64,000 nt of DNA from Melitaea cinxia (taxonomy: Eukaryota; Arthropoda; Insecta; Lepidoptera; Nymphalidae): assembly GCF_905220565.1 (NCBI RefSeq), contig NC_059413.1:10792001-10856000 (forward strand), given 5' to 3'. The translations under genes and the position numbers were made by a program. Below the pieces are notes generated by a model. The model saw nothing but the letters and a program-made list of their open reading frames with translations, made no database searches and had not been told where the DNA came from. Below are positions 32,980 to 44,332 of this stretch, in pieces; within the stretch, counting starts at the first letter, position 1, and every line of letters starts with the position of its first letter.

Positions 32980-33228
32980 GACTAACCCGTGGGCGCAGTT
33001 TGTGTTGCTTTCTGCTCCGCGGGTTGCGGGTTCGATTCCCACCTTATGCTGTGTATAAATTTGCATTTATATATTTACATATGAATTATTTCTTTGTATA
33101 TTTATAAAAAAAAAAAAAAAAAAAACTTTTGACTATAATAGTCGGCTGTTACCTGTAACACAAGCATTAAGTTACTTGACATAGGAACAGACGACCGTGT
33201 ATGTAGGTATGTTATAAGACATTTATTA
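32980..33228 (+). repeat. SINE B, tRNA-headed, full length
   Basis: GACTAACCCGTGGGCGCAG head, GGTTCGATTCCC B box, an A21-type run, then AGTCGGCTGTTACC and GGAACAGACGACCG. It is followed within 6 bp by a Helitron, as at 6.0 kb. Confidence 0.8.
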
Positions 33229-33233
33229 ATTTA

Positions 33234-33546
33234 CTAGCTGTACCCACGACTTCGTCCGCGTGGATTTAAAAAAAAATGTTCAATGCGTAGAGTTACAAAA
33301 TAAATAAATTTCTATGATAAAAGTAGTTAATAAAAGTAGTAAGTTACTCCTTATTACATCAGCTATCTGGCAGTGAAAGTACCGACATAATCGGTCCAGC
33401 CGTTTTAGAAATTAGCCTGAACAAACAGACAGACAAAAATTGTAAAAAATGTTATTTGGTGCATGTACCGTGTACCCATAATCATTTAGTAAAAAACTGT
33501 TATTTTTCTATCACGAACAGACACTCATTTTATTTATTTGTATAGA
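33234..33546 (-). mobile_element. Helitron-like, non-autonomous (CTAGCTGTGCCC subfamily)
   Basis: Minus-strand TCTATA start after A and CTAG end before T, with the subfamily interior (CGGTCCAGCCG, ACAAACAGACAGAC). No coding capacity. Confidence 0.75.
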
Positions 33547-33984
33547 TTTGTATATGTAAAAACGTCGATAGTGCCCATGAAAGATACAATCATATTTTGC
33601 AGTTAGTAGTCGTATGTATGTAGTAAACATTAATAATTCGATAACTATGCTGATATGCAGGCGCCTATCCATCAAGATTTTTGTTGGTAAATTGTATTCT
33701 TTTATAAATTAAAACTGATAGATATAGGCTGAAGGGAAAACAAATTTAGGATTCCAACAGCCTCTTTATTACATTATGCTAACACTGTTTTAATTATTAA
33801 ATATTTTATATATAGTAAATATATAAACAATGAATTTATTGACTATATGTACGAAAATAGTATATATTTATAAGGTTTTTTAGAAGAAATCGCTATCGAG
33901 CAATAAGGCTGTCTCATTGGTCATTTTTCTTTTTACTTTACAGTTTTAAATAATGTTACTCCATTGCACGCACAAGTTTTATAC

Positions 33985-34130
33985 ATCATCACTTCAACCT
34001 ATCGCAGTCCACTGCTGAACATAGGCCTCCCCAAGTTCGCGCCAGACATCCCGGTTTCCCACAATCCTCATCCAGCCTACAACGGCAATCTTACGTACAT
34101 CGTCGGTCCAGCGGGCCAGAGGACATCCCA
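33985..34130 (-). mobile_element. RTE LINE C-terminal end, 5'-truncated
   Basis: On the minus strand GGGATGTCCTCTGGCCCGCTGGACCGACG leads to a GEAYVQQW-like ending and stop. This is the conserved RTE pattern of PAR-W-D-D-L followed by W-R-E-L-G-EAYVQQW. Unlike SINE A, its upstream part is RTE coding sequence, so it represents the donor LINE for the SINE A tail. Frameshifts are present. Confidence 0.7.
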
Positions 34131-34767
34131 TACTTATTTAAAAAAAAAATTATTCCTTTGTTTATAAATCAATCAAGATACATCAAATAAGAACAGTCGA
34201 TGCCGAGAAAAAATATTGACATTATATAATTGTAAAATGACATAGGTTCTGAAATCAAAGTGATCCGAAAATAAAATGTTGTGTAACCGCCTGTTAAACG
34301 GCTTCGCAACTTTTCTGAGTAACTCTAAAACAACGCCTGCGTGGGCTTGTCATTTGAAATATATATATGTACTTCTCAATGAATTGAACTTTTAAAAACC
34401 GCCAACACAACTGTTATTCCTAATAATGTATACTGTTCATCCTAAAACGATACATAACATTATTGTTAGAAGGATTAGAATTGCGTTTACAAATTTTGGA
34501 GAAATTTCGCAATTCGCCGTATAGAAAATATTTTTTCTTGGAATAAGGTTGAATAAAAACGTAATTCAAAAGAAAGAGTGGCCTATTTTTTATCCCATTA
34601 TACATTTAGATTTGTGTCTCTGCTTTTCATCTTTCAAAAATATTTAGGGTAATCGTATGTACCTTGTTTTAAAACTGCCTGTAAAAATGATTAATGAGAC
34701 ATTCATTTTACAGCGAAGATCTAATTTTCCAATGATATGCAAATAAAGAACGGAATTTTTTTTTTTT
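34131..34767. other. Intergenic, nothing recognised
   Basis: No feature recognised. Confidence 0.35.
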
Positions 34768-34985
34768 TTTTATTAATTTATTCAGCCTGTAAAATCCAAA
34801 CCTGAGCCTAGGTCTCTTTCTAAATGTAGGATAAGGATCGAAGCTTAGTCCACTACGCCGAACCCTTGCGTGTCGGGGGATAAAATTCTCTACTAAAAGT
34901 AACAATCGCTGTCAGATATTTATGAAAGCAACCGGGACCGATAACTTAACATGCAGAGACTACGAGGCTAGATGAGGGGACCCAC
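34768..34985 (-). repeat. SINE C/E-type 3' part, diverged
   Basis: A tail GGCTGAATAAATTAATA on minus and internal AACCGGGACCGATAACTTAA and AACAATCGCTGTCAGAT on plus correspond to the SINE E body. The head is missing. Confidence 0.5.
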
Positions 34986-34989
34986 GAGG

Positions 34990-37977
34990 AATAGGATAGA
35001 ATTTGTTTGCTAGCTTTGTATCCATATTAAATGTTAGATAAACAGTTTCGCGGAATAATTTCGTTCTTGGATTATCTTTTTGTCGCTCTCTTCACCGCAA
35101 TTGGATCGATCTCATAATTTCGGAAAAATGGAAATGCATTTACGTATAAACGAAGTCGAATTTATACTTAAATTTACGTCAATGCAATGCCTTACACATC
35201 TGACCAACATTTATACTTTAGTTCTGTATCAGCATGTCTAATGTCCAAATTGTAAAGTACTTACTGTAATTTATTTAATAAACTTGTTGGTCAAACGTTT
35301 TTATCAAAAAACAACTGACATAATCACACGAAAATTTGTCAAAAATTAATTCTTTATCATAATTTTGAATCAAACGAATATTCTTTCAGGCCGTTCAAAG
35401 TACACAATTGATTTAACAAATGTATCATACAAAGCCGCATAATTAATCATGGCTTAATCGTGTTTATAATAATAGTAATTAGTTTTTAAAAGACCCATTC
35501 GAAACGATATCATCAAGACAGGTAAAGCTCAAAAAATATTAAATTATCCTTAACATTTTGATGCTTCTCAGAAACTTGATAAGAGAAATAACCGATTACC
35601 CACCTCTTTACATATCGTCAAAAAATAGAAACGTTACATAATGTATAACAATATGAAATAAACCTTAAACCTTAAGTAGTAAGATAGATAATTTCAAAAT
35701 TTTTTGTTTTATTGTTATTAAAATCGTATGGATAATACGAAGTCCGACGTACTTTGAATGTAAATATATTTTTTGATGTTCCAGTATTGTTCTCGGACGG
35801 TTTTTCCTTGGTCTTTTATATTTATAGTCAATAGGAAACTGCATATGAAACGATTTAATTGTCACGTTCACTCAGATAATTGAGTCATCTACATTTACGC
35901 GTGACCACATAATACACCACCAGTATCACATTGGTAGCATTACATAAAAGATACAATAAAGAGAGCTGATGTGGTACAGTGGATAGTGTTGATGAAATCT
36001 GATAGTTAATACTATTGTACTTTACTTTACTGTAGATCAAGTTAATATCAACTGTTAGTTTTGTATGATACAACACAATGGCAAACTTGGTTCACAGCAC
36101 AATAGCACAACATCTGGTACATTCAAATTGATAGGCTATTTAACAAATTATGGATGCTTAAAAATATATTTAAAAACCTTTAATTTTCATTTTATTATGT
36201 AGTTATTTACATCAATGTTACAGCCAGGGCTGATATATTTTCCAGATTCCAGCCCTCTCCTACACCATACGAGACTATAATATACAAAATACAAATAGTA
36301 ACTAATTTTAACTGAAACATATTTTATGAAAAGGAGTCGTGGTTACAAGGGCTGAAATGGTAAAAAAAGGCGGAGTACAGTAACCTTACCAGACCTTATT
36401 ATATATGTATGTTTGCTCATTTAATTAATCATTTGAAACTTTATTGATGTACGTATTTGTTGTATAGTTGTTTTATTCTGTTCGTATTGTTATATTTTAT
36501 TTATTTGTTTTATTTTCAAATGAATGACGTTACTTTACATTGTTTTACTTTTTTGTTGTTTTCGATAAAGAAGCTGTACAAACTGTATTATGAAAAAGAA
36601 AATAAGCACCGCAATTGCGAATAATATTTATCAGGGAATAATCTAAAGGTCAGTCTTTATTTATTGAATTACTGTAAATCTCTCGTAATCGTTATAAAAT
36701 TGAAGTCTTTCTTTGGAACTTTATAAATATTGAAATCTGTTTGTCATAGAAGATAATGGTCTATAAAATATCACAAAATAATACCGATAATCAAAAATAT
36801 CAACAATTCAACTTTATTTTTTTACTAACAGCGTTGGCAAGTGAATCTGCGTTCTTCACCTAGTACTCTTACCAAATAGAAGCCACCAGAAGAATACTAA
36901 TGGTAATTCACTTATTCAAACTAAGTACTACGTTGTAACCTTTGAAGGGACGTGAATGAACTATTTAACTGTAAGAACAATAAAGAACATAGAATTTTGT
37001 TGTGCATTCCATCCTACGCATTGAATCGAGGAAATCTTATGGAAACAAACATTGTGTTCACATAGCGAACCGCCTTTTGATTGGAAAAAATTAATCACTC
37101 GGTATTATGATCACAAATCCAATTTTATTATCAAATTTTACAACTTTTATTATGTATTTCCGCTTTTTCTATCAATGTTTTAAATAAACAAACAGTATAA
37201 AATTGCTCAATAAAAAAAAGAATGTAATAAATGCCTAACCAATAAAGGTTTCTAATGGCAAATAAGTAATTTAAAAATGATAGTAAATTTTAATATTCGG
37301 CTTGAATTAGAATATTTTAACAGACTGTTCTGTACTTCAAGTCCTACATTGCATATAGTTTTGCTGAAATCTACAATCACAAAATTGTCAGTGATTTTAA
37401 TACATAATTCTGACGATTATGATGTTCCAACCGATATAAAACCAGACTAAAGGAAAAATACTGCAACAACAAAATTTAATTATAATATTCATTTAAAATT
37501 CAAATCATAAAGTTTTGTAAATAAAAGGTTAAATATTAAATCATTTATCAAATCATCATTTCGTTATTATGTAAACTGGTGAACAGTATGATTTAACCTG
37601 CTATAATGATTTTCTAAGTAAAAAAATAACTAGTTAATCTTATTATTATATACAATAACTACATAATAAACCCCGATTTATACATGCGCCGATACGAAAA
37701 GCATTCGATAAGGTATTCGATAGGACACTGTAGAAGATATCTTGCTGATATCCTTCAGATCAGATCTAAAGCAGAATTACCTTAACATTACAAAAGAATA
37801 CTTTTCTAAAGTCGGATCGCGTTCTAAGGAACGGCAGGAAACGGCAACGTTCTCGTCGATGGCGCTGGAACGGAAATCTAAAGCTTTATATTTGTATAAT
37901 TTGTATATGAGACTTAAAATTAGTTTGCCAAAGAAGTTTCACTTCTGACATGTATACTTTGTGCGCACGCGCTTTTT
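34990..37977. other. Longest repeat-poor stretch of the window
   Basis: Nearly 3 kb without a recognised repeat end. Open frames (for example 35665-35871 minus and 37742-37948 plus) are short and lack motifs. The second, with a basic middle, lies just before the element at 37978. I do not call a gene. It may be unique intergenic or intronic DNA. Confidence 0.35.
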
Positions 37978-38263
37978 GGAACGAAGTTCCTTACGGCAGA
38001 CTTGACATTTGAGTGGGCGACCGACCTGAAATAAATGTGATATTAAAACCGTAAGAAAAATATATAACGGAAGTGACGTAATATCAGTCACACGACTGTA
38101 TAATATGACGTTTGTAAAATATTACTAGTAAACTTTTTTTTAATTATTTATGTAATTTTATACTGTCGACAAAAATAAATAAAGACATGTTTTTTATTTC
38201 ACTTAATAGTTTGAATTATTATTATTATTATTATTTTCTTTAATTTATTTTATTTTACAGTAT

Positions 38264-39650
38264 TTGTTATTTTCTAAAATACAAAATTTCCTAAATACTT
38301 TTATGTACTTAATTAAAAACCAATTAAAAAATTCATTAGAAAAAATTCTAAATTTATCTTTTTATGAAAATTCGTGGACCCAAGCCGCTTTACCAATTAG
38401 AGATGGTGGCATCGGCGTGAGAAAAATTTCTAGTGTCGGTTTTCCTGCGTTTCTTGCTTCTGTGCATAGTATCAAGGGTTTATGTTCTTACATCTTAAAA
38501 TCTAATTCAGTCCAAATTACAGATGCTACAGATGCAATAGAAAACTGGAAGTTAATGTGTTCTAAAGGATGTTACAAAACAAAAACTTTGGGATATACCA
38601 ATAGTTTACAATACTCATATAAGTTTGACGCAAAATCTTACAAGTGACAAAAACCGTGCCAGGCTTTTAGCTGTGTCAAATAAAGAGTCAGATCACTGGT
38701 TACACGCCATGCCGTCAAAAAATCTTGGGACACTTTTAGACAATGAAAGTTTTAGAATTGCTCTCGGTCTTCGGTTGGGAGCTCTACTGTGCTTTGAACA
38801 CAGATGTCCGTGCGGAAAAGAGGTCGATTTTTTCGGATTACACGGCCTTTCCTGTAACAAGAGTTCAGGTAGGTTTTCCCGTCACGGTTCTCTAAACGAT
38901 ACCATAAAAAGAGCTCTTGCCACCATCGACGTTCCAGCTCTTATCGAGCCTAATGGAATAAGTCGCAATGATGGCAAGAGACCTAATGGATTGACGTTGG
39001 TTCCCTGGGAACCTGGAAACAGCCCTAAAAGCGGGAGCCGCGGCGGAAAAAGCTGAAACGACTTCATTACAGCCTATACAGTCCACTGCTGGACATAGGC
39101 CTCCACAAGTTTACGTCAAAAATAACGTAAACTCATGTGTTTTGCCCATAGTCACCACGCTGGGCAGGCGGGTTGGTGACCGCAGTACTGGCTTTGTCGC
39201 ACCAAAGACGCTGCTGCCCGTCTTTGGCCTGTGTATTTCAAAGCCAGCAGTTGGATGGTTATCCCGCCATCGGTCGGCTTCTTAAGTTCCAAGGTGGTTG
39301 TGGAACCTTGTTATCCCTTAGTCGCCTCTTACGACACCCACGGGAAGAGAGGGGGTGGCTAAATTCTTTAGTGCCGTAGCCACACAGCACCCGTAGCCAC
39401 ACAGCAGAAACGACTAAACGGCACAAATATTCGTCACTAATTCCAAATTACATCTTTGTGCCGTTTGCAGTCGAAACACTTGGACCTTGGAGTAGCAGGG
39501 CTAAATTTTTTTTAATGAGATAAATCCTCACCTTATTGCCTCCACTGGTGACAAGAGGGCTGGTGCATTTTTTGCCCAAAGAATCGGCATAGCGATTCAA
39601 CGGGGAAATGCTGCCAGCATTCTTGGCACAATTCCACGCGGACATGATTT
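38264..39650 (+). pseudogene. C-terminal part of an RT protein with RLE-like domain, broken
   Basis: Order along the sequence: a thumb-like SWTQAALPIRDGGIGVRK segment; then WLHAMPSKNLGTLLD; a zinc-knuckle-like CPCG...GLHGLSC; a DGKRPNG motif where family members I remember have RPDG (endonuclease PD motif, here D to N). After the SINE insertion come FVPFAVETLGPW and AIQRGNAASILGT. Lesions: a frame change near 38.64 kb, loss of the WD(V/A)T-type segment after DGKRPNG, a 343-bp SINE A insertion with GAAACGACT duplicated (39055-39063, 39407-39415), a stop after the VETLGPW part and a frame change near 39.5 kb. The layout parallels the C-terminus of the Dong-type protein at 56.9 kb (knuckle, PD motif, V-P core). 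Confidence 0.65.
39064..39406 (-). repeat. SINE A, full length, 9-bp target duplication
   Basis: Flanked by GAAACGACT on both sides; it interrupts the RT pseudogene. The GTAGCCACACAGCA end is present twice in tandem at the SINE's 5' end (about 39376-39406), an unusual terminal repetition of 16-18 bases. Confidence 0.9.
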
Positions 39651-39934
39651 ATACCAAAACTATCTGTAAATATTTAGTTCTTAAGTTGTGAATTGTAAAT
39701 ACGTATAATGTTTTATTTACTGCTCAACCACTAGTATGTAAATTTATAAAAAAAAAATAAACAAAATTAAAAAAAATCAAGAACTGGAAAATATATATAA
39801 AATCCAACATTTTTTTTTTCAAATTGTGTTGCTTCTATACTATCCCAAGGAACTTCGTTCCTACCTGGTGTCCCATGACATCACATATTTGTTTTAATTA
39901 CAATTATGCTTATAGGATATAATAATATAATTTT

Positions 39935-40014
39935 GACTAGCCCGTTGGCGTAGTTTGTAGTTCTTACTGCCCCTGGGGTTGTGGGTTCGATTCCCACCCC
40001 GAATCTGGATGTAA
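39935..40014 (+). repeat. SINE B head
   Basis: GACTAGCCCGTTGGCGTAG and GGTTCGATTCCCACCCCG, followed by a TA-repeat instead of the body; a Helitron starts at 40027. Confidence 0.65.
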
Positions 40015-40026
40015 TATATATATACA

Positions 40027-40628
40027 CTAGCTGCTGCCCGCGACGTCGTCTGCGTGAACGCTATACAGCACCAAAAATACCTACGATTATACCTTTTAAA
40101 ATAACATTCATTTACCCGTTTCTTCTTTACATTTCATATCTACAGAAAAATCTCATAGATGGCGCTGCTTTAAAATTGTCTTGTCTACTTATATTCATTT
40201 AATTATGTTTATCGGTTTAGTTACTTATATTGAGTGATTTTTATAGTGTGAAGCTAGCTTTAATAGCATGGTTATTAACATAATAACAAAAACATTCAAA
40301 TATGCGTCGTTAGATTACACGTTGTTACAGAATGCGTTGAGGAAATAAAGGTTCACTGCTCGTTCCCGGTAGGTGATAGCATGATAATATGTAGCCTATA
40401 TGTTGACCCGACTTCTTAATAATATTCGTGCCAAATTTGAAGTAAATCCATACCGTACTTTTTGAGTTTATCCCGGACATACATACAGACAAACAGTCAA
40501 ACAGACAAAAATTCTAAAAACTATATTTTTGACTTCGGTATCGATTCTAGATCACACCCAAGAATCCTTTAAAAAAAAATATTCAATATACAGTTTTGAC
40601 TTTCCTACCATTTTATTATATGTATAGA
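40027..40628 (-). mobile_element. Helitron-like, non-autonomous (CTAGCTGCTGCCC subfamily), intact ends
   Basis: Minus-strand ends TCTATACATATAATAAAATG after A, and GACGACGTCG hairpin plus CTAG before T. At 602 bp it is the uninterrupted version of the copy at 29337. It has ACATACAGACAAACAG in the interior and no coding frame. Confidence 0.8.
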
Positions 40629-40916
40629 TTCTAATTAAATCATTGTCGGCTAAGTAATAAAACCAAAGTGGTAAGTGTTTTTTTGGTCTGAGCATGTTTT
40701 TTTTATCTTACTTGATTAAAATAGCACTTGATGATTGATTTGATGATGGAAAATAGTACTTGGACTGAGTCTGATATTTAAAAATGTGTTTACTGAAAAT
40801 ATAAATTATTTTGCTTACAATTATGAACTACCACATGGATTTACTTTCGTAACTTTCAGTTCCATGGAAATGTCGAAATGAAGCAGCTTATATTTTATTC
40901 TTGATAGTCTGTTATC

Positions 40917-41076
40917 ATGTGTTTTGCCCAGAGTCACCACACTGGGCAGGTGGGTTGGCGACCGCAGGGCTGGCTTTGTCGCACCGAAGACGAAACACAT
41001 GAGTTCACGCAATTTTTGGCGCGAACTTGGGCGGTCCTATGTCCAACAGTGGATTGCGATAGGCTGAACTGATGAC
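40917..41076. repeat. SINE A with internal inversion (twin priming), 9-bp target duplication
   Basis: 40917-40992 is the middle of SINE A in minus orientation; 40993-41076 is its 3' end in plus orientation. The two meet at an AAACACATGA shared by both parts. TCTGTTATC flanks the whole on both sides (40908-40916, 41077-41085). This is the signature of one target-primed insertion with 5' inversion. Confidence 0.85.
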
Positions 41077-41690
41077 TCTGTTATCTTCGTACCAAGTTCC
41101 ACTGTAATTAATTAAGTACTTTTGTGTGAAAAAATAGCCATCCATTTAAACTTTCGCAATAACAATATTGATAGTTTTGCACACATATAACTTTGGCCAT
41201 TAAAATAAATCATATTTATGTTAACAAGTCTTATCGCGGTAAAAGGTTTATTAGATGTTGTGTTTGTTCAACATTCTGAATAAGTTCCATACATTTTTAG
41301 AACTAAATATAGGGCGCGTCTTGTAGCGAGTTCGGGAGTTTTCTTCGACTACCCTCCATGCAACTCGAAGAAAATCAAAAATAAAATATGAATATCTAAT
41401 ACTCTAACTAATCATACATTTTCTTTATTATACGTACGTATTTATTCCCCTAATAAGAAATAATCAAAAAGTAGTCAGTGTCTCAAATTATGATTCCTTA
41501 ATTTTTCTTTTGTCTCTTTTAAATGTTTGCTAGATATATTACCGTATATTGTGTAATTACCCTCTTGAAATAAGAGTTCACCTTTTTAGTACTTTTGCAA
41601 AAGGAGAAGACTTTTAACGTTAGATTTTATTTTCTTTTCGAAACGATTGATATTTTAAAAAAAATATATGTAACAAATGAGATTACAATA

Positions 41691-41763
41691 CGACCGTGGC
41701 AGGATTCGAACCTACGATCTTCGGATCCGAAGTCCGACGCCTTATCCGCTTGGCCACACGGTC
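41691..41763 (-). tRNA. tRNA-Arg (anticodon TCG)
   Basis: 73 nt with acceptor GACCGTG/CACGGTC fully paired, D arm GCC...GGC, anticodon arm TCGGA-CTTCGGA-TCCGA (T33, anticodon TCG, reads CGA), and T arm GTAGG-TTCGAAT-CCTGC. A-box and B-box (GGTTCGAAT) promoter elements are intact and T8 follows about 25 nt downstream. It is identical to the gene at 43197 although the surroundings differ, which suggests selection or a recent origin. No CCA is encoded, as expected in animals. Confidence 0.9.
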
Positions 41764-41919
41764 GATGTTAGTTATATCGAAATAGGTTGTATTGCAACAC
41801 ATATGCTGCTAATGGAAAGTAAAACGAGCAGTCAACGCCACCTGATGTTTGTGGTTCCAGCCCCTCATGAACATTTGCAACCTTAGGGAATCTCTGTATG
41901 TAGGTTAAAAAAAACTCTT

Positions 41920-42248
41920 GCTGTGTGGTTACGGCCTAAAGAATATAGCCACCCCCTCTCTTCCCGTGGGGGTCGTAAGAGTCAACTAAGGGATAACAGA
42001 GTTTGACTACCACCTTGGAACTTATATAGCCGACTGATGGCGGGATAACCAACCAACTGCTGGCTTTGAAATACACAAGCCGAAGACGGGCAGCAGCGTC
42101 TTCGTTGCGACAAAACCATCCTTGCGTCACCAACCCGCCTGCCTAACATGGTGACTATAGGCAACATACATGAGTTCAAGTCATTTTTTCCGCGAACTTG
42201 TTGAGGCCTATATCCAACACTGGACTGCGATAGGCTCAAGTGATGATA
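41920..42248 (+). repeat. SINE A in duplication unit 1
   Basis: A full-length unit from GCTGTGTGGTTACGGC to AGTGATGATAAAA. The orthologous position in unit 2 also has it, so it was inserted before the duplication. Confidence 0.85.
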
Positions 42249-43196
42249 AAAACACCTCAAATTTAATTAATATGCAAATAATACGAGGGTATACAGAGCA
42301 GCCTTTTCTAGCTAAATATAAAACAATAATTAAAATCGGTTCATAATGAAAGATAACATTGCGTTATCAGTTCTAATATCGAAAGGTTGAAGTGTTATTT
42401 GTTGCAACGCGCTTATCTCGGGATTTAACTACCTATCTCATTTTAATTTGGAAAAGTCCTTTTGCCCTGGGGTTGTCCATTAATCACGTGATATTTATTT
42501 AGCAACTTTTTAGTACTACCTCATGGTGATATGTTTTGAGGTTTTAGACTATCCTTTACGCAAAAATGACATTTATTTTATTGTCAAAATTATAATAAAA
42601 TAATTGATATATTATCTTTTTAAATACAAGTATAATCTGATTTAATTTTAGAAAATTATGCGTTACGATTCAAATGTCTAGGGGAGACATTAAGGTTGCT
42701 AGGTGTTTGAAATTTTTTTTTTTTGTTTATTAATTGTGATTTTAAGTTATAGCGGTAAAAGGTTTATTATATGTTATTTTTATTCAACATTCTGAATGAT
42801 TTGCATACGCTTTTAGATACCGCGTGCCTTGCAGCCAGTTCGGGAATTTTCTACGACTACCCTCTATGCAACTCGAAGAGAATCAAAAATAAATATAAAT
42901 ATCTGATACTCTAACTAATTATGCATTTACTATATCATACATACATATTAATTGCCCTAATAAGAAAGAATCAGAAAGCAGTCAGTGTCTCAAATTATGA
43001 TTCCTTAATTTTTCTATTATCTCTTTTAAATTTTTGCTAGATATATTACCGTATATTGTGTAACTACCCTCTTGAAATAAGAGTTAACTTTTTTAGTACT
43101 TTTGCAAAAGCAGAAGACTTTTAACGTTAGGTTTTATTTTCTTTTCGAAACGATTGATATATTAAAAAAATATATGTAATAAATGAGATTACAATG

Positions 43197-43269
43197 CGAC
43201 CGTGGCAGGATTCGAACCTACGATCTTCGGATCCGAAGTCCGACGCCTTATCCGCTTGGCCACACGGTC
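43197..43269 (-). tRNA. tRNA-Arg (anticodon TCG), duplicate
   Basis: All 73 bases equal the gene at 41691-41763. All stems pair and the internal promoter boxes are intact. It resides in tandem unit 2. An A7 run on plus (T7 on the transcript) lies about 25 nt past the 3' end as a possible terminator. Confidence 0.9.
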
Positions 43270-43422
43270 TATGTTAGTTTCACCGAAATAGGTTGTATTG
43301 CAATACATATGCTGCTAATGGAAAGTAAAACGAGCAGTCAACACCACCTGATGTTTGTGGTTCCAGCCCCTCATGAACATTTGCAACCTTAGGGAATCTA
43401 TATGTAGGTTAAAATAACTCTT

Positions 43423-43748
43423 GCTGTGTGGTTACGGCAGTAAAAAATATAGCCACCCCCCTCTCTTCCCGTGGGGGTCGTAAGAGTCAACTAAGGGATA
43501 ACAGAGTTTGACTACCACCTTGGAACTTATATAGCCGACCGATGGCGGGATAACCAACCAACTGCTGGCTTTAAAATACACAAGCCGAAGACGGGTAGCA
43601 GCGTCTTCGTTGCGACAAAGCCTTCCTTGCGATCGCCTGCCTAACGTGGTGACTATATACGCAACATACATGAGTTCACGCCATTTTTTCCGCGAACTTG
43701 TTGAGGCCTATATCCAACAGTGGACTGCAACAGGCTCAAGTGATGATA
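43423..43748 (+). repeat. SINE A in duplication unit 2
   Basis: Counterpart of the 41920 copy, with a short deletion in the CACCAACCCGCC block and an extra ATAC near GACTATATACGC. Confidence 0.85.
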
Positions 43749-43967
43749 AAAATATCTCAAATTTAATCAATATGCAAATAATACGAGTGTATATAGAGCA
43801 TCCTTTTCTAGCTAAATATAAAACAATAATTAAAATCGGTTCATAATGAAAGATAACATTGCGTTATCAGTTCTAATATCGAAAGATTGAAGTGTTATTT
43901 GTTGCAACGCGCTATCTCGGGATTTAACTACCTATCTCATTTTAATTTGGAAAAATCCTTTTGCCCT

Positions 43968-44332
43968 GGGGTTGTCTATTAATCACGTAATAGTTTTAGC
44001 AAGTTTTTGGTTCTACCTCATGGTAATATGTGTTGAGGTTTTAGACTACCCCATACTCTAAAATCACGTGTATTTTATTATGAATAATATATTATTGGAA
44101 TAATCGGAATATAATTTTAGAAAATAAAGCATTGTGATTCAAATTTCTAGAGATATTAAGGATGCTAGGTGTTAGTTGAGATTTGTTTTATAATCGTGAT
44201 TTTAACAAAAAATAAATACACGTGATATCACATTACAACTCCCCCCCCCCCCTTCTTTGTGATGTTTCCTGACTTTTTTGAACTCCTTCCCTCTCATTCG
44301 AGCCGGCCCCTGGTGATTAATGGACAATCCCC
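43968..44332. repeat. TIR repeat GGGG(A)TTGTC(C/T)ATTAATCAC
   Basis: GGGGTTGTCTATTAATCAC at the left faces GTGATTAATGGACAATCCCC at the right: about 19-bp inverted ends with one indel and one mismatch. It includes a C13 run (44239-44251) and CACGTGATATCAC. The same left end occurs at 42469 in unit 1, where the right part is missing. Confidence 0.6.

Larger units (their letters stand above)
37978..39876 (+). mobile_element. RT/RLE-type element with palindromic ends, broken
   Basis: The left end is GGAACGAAGTTCC (37978-37990), and the right end contains GGAACTTCGTTCC (39849-39861) followed by TACCTGGTGTCCCAT, which is shared with the deletion derivative at 30411. The interior encodes the C-terminal part of a reverse-transcriptase protein (38264-39650) and carries a SINE A at 39064-39406. 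The RT core is absent, so this copy is itself deleted. Clade and transposition mode are not recognised with confidence. Confidence 0.65.
41233..42748 (+). repeat. Tandem duplication, unit 1 (about 1.5 kb)
   Basis: It begins at GCGGTAAAAGGTTTATTA and includes the tRNA-Arg gene, a SINE A and the left end of the GGGGTTGTCCATTAATCAC repeat. The same order recurs in unit 2 with period about 1.5 kb. The junction lies within AATTGTGATTTTAA. Scattered substitutions and indels separate the units. Confidence 0.85.
42749..44190 (+). repeat. Tandem duplication, unit 2
   Basis: Repeats unit 1 in order (GCGGTAAAAGG start, tRNA-Arg, SINE A, GGGGTTGTC repeat) and ends at TCGTGATTTTAAC, where the GGGGTTGTC repeat continues beyond the duplicated part. 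Confidence 0.85.

Noticed and set aside
37742..37948. 68-codon frame before the RT element
   Set aside because: No motif and no initiation or splice context; listed only as part of the unannotated stretch.
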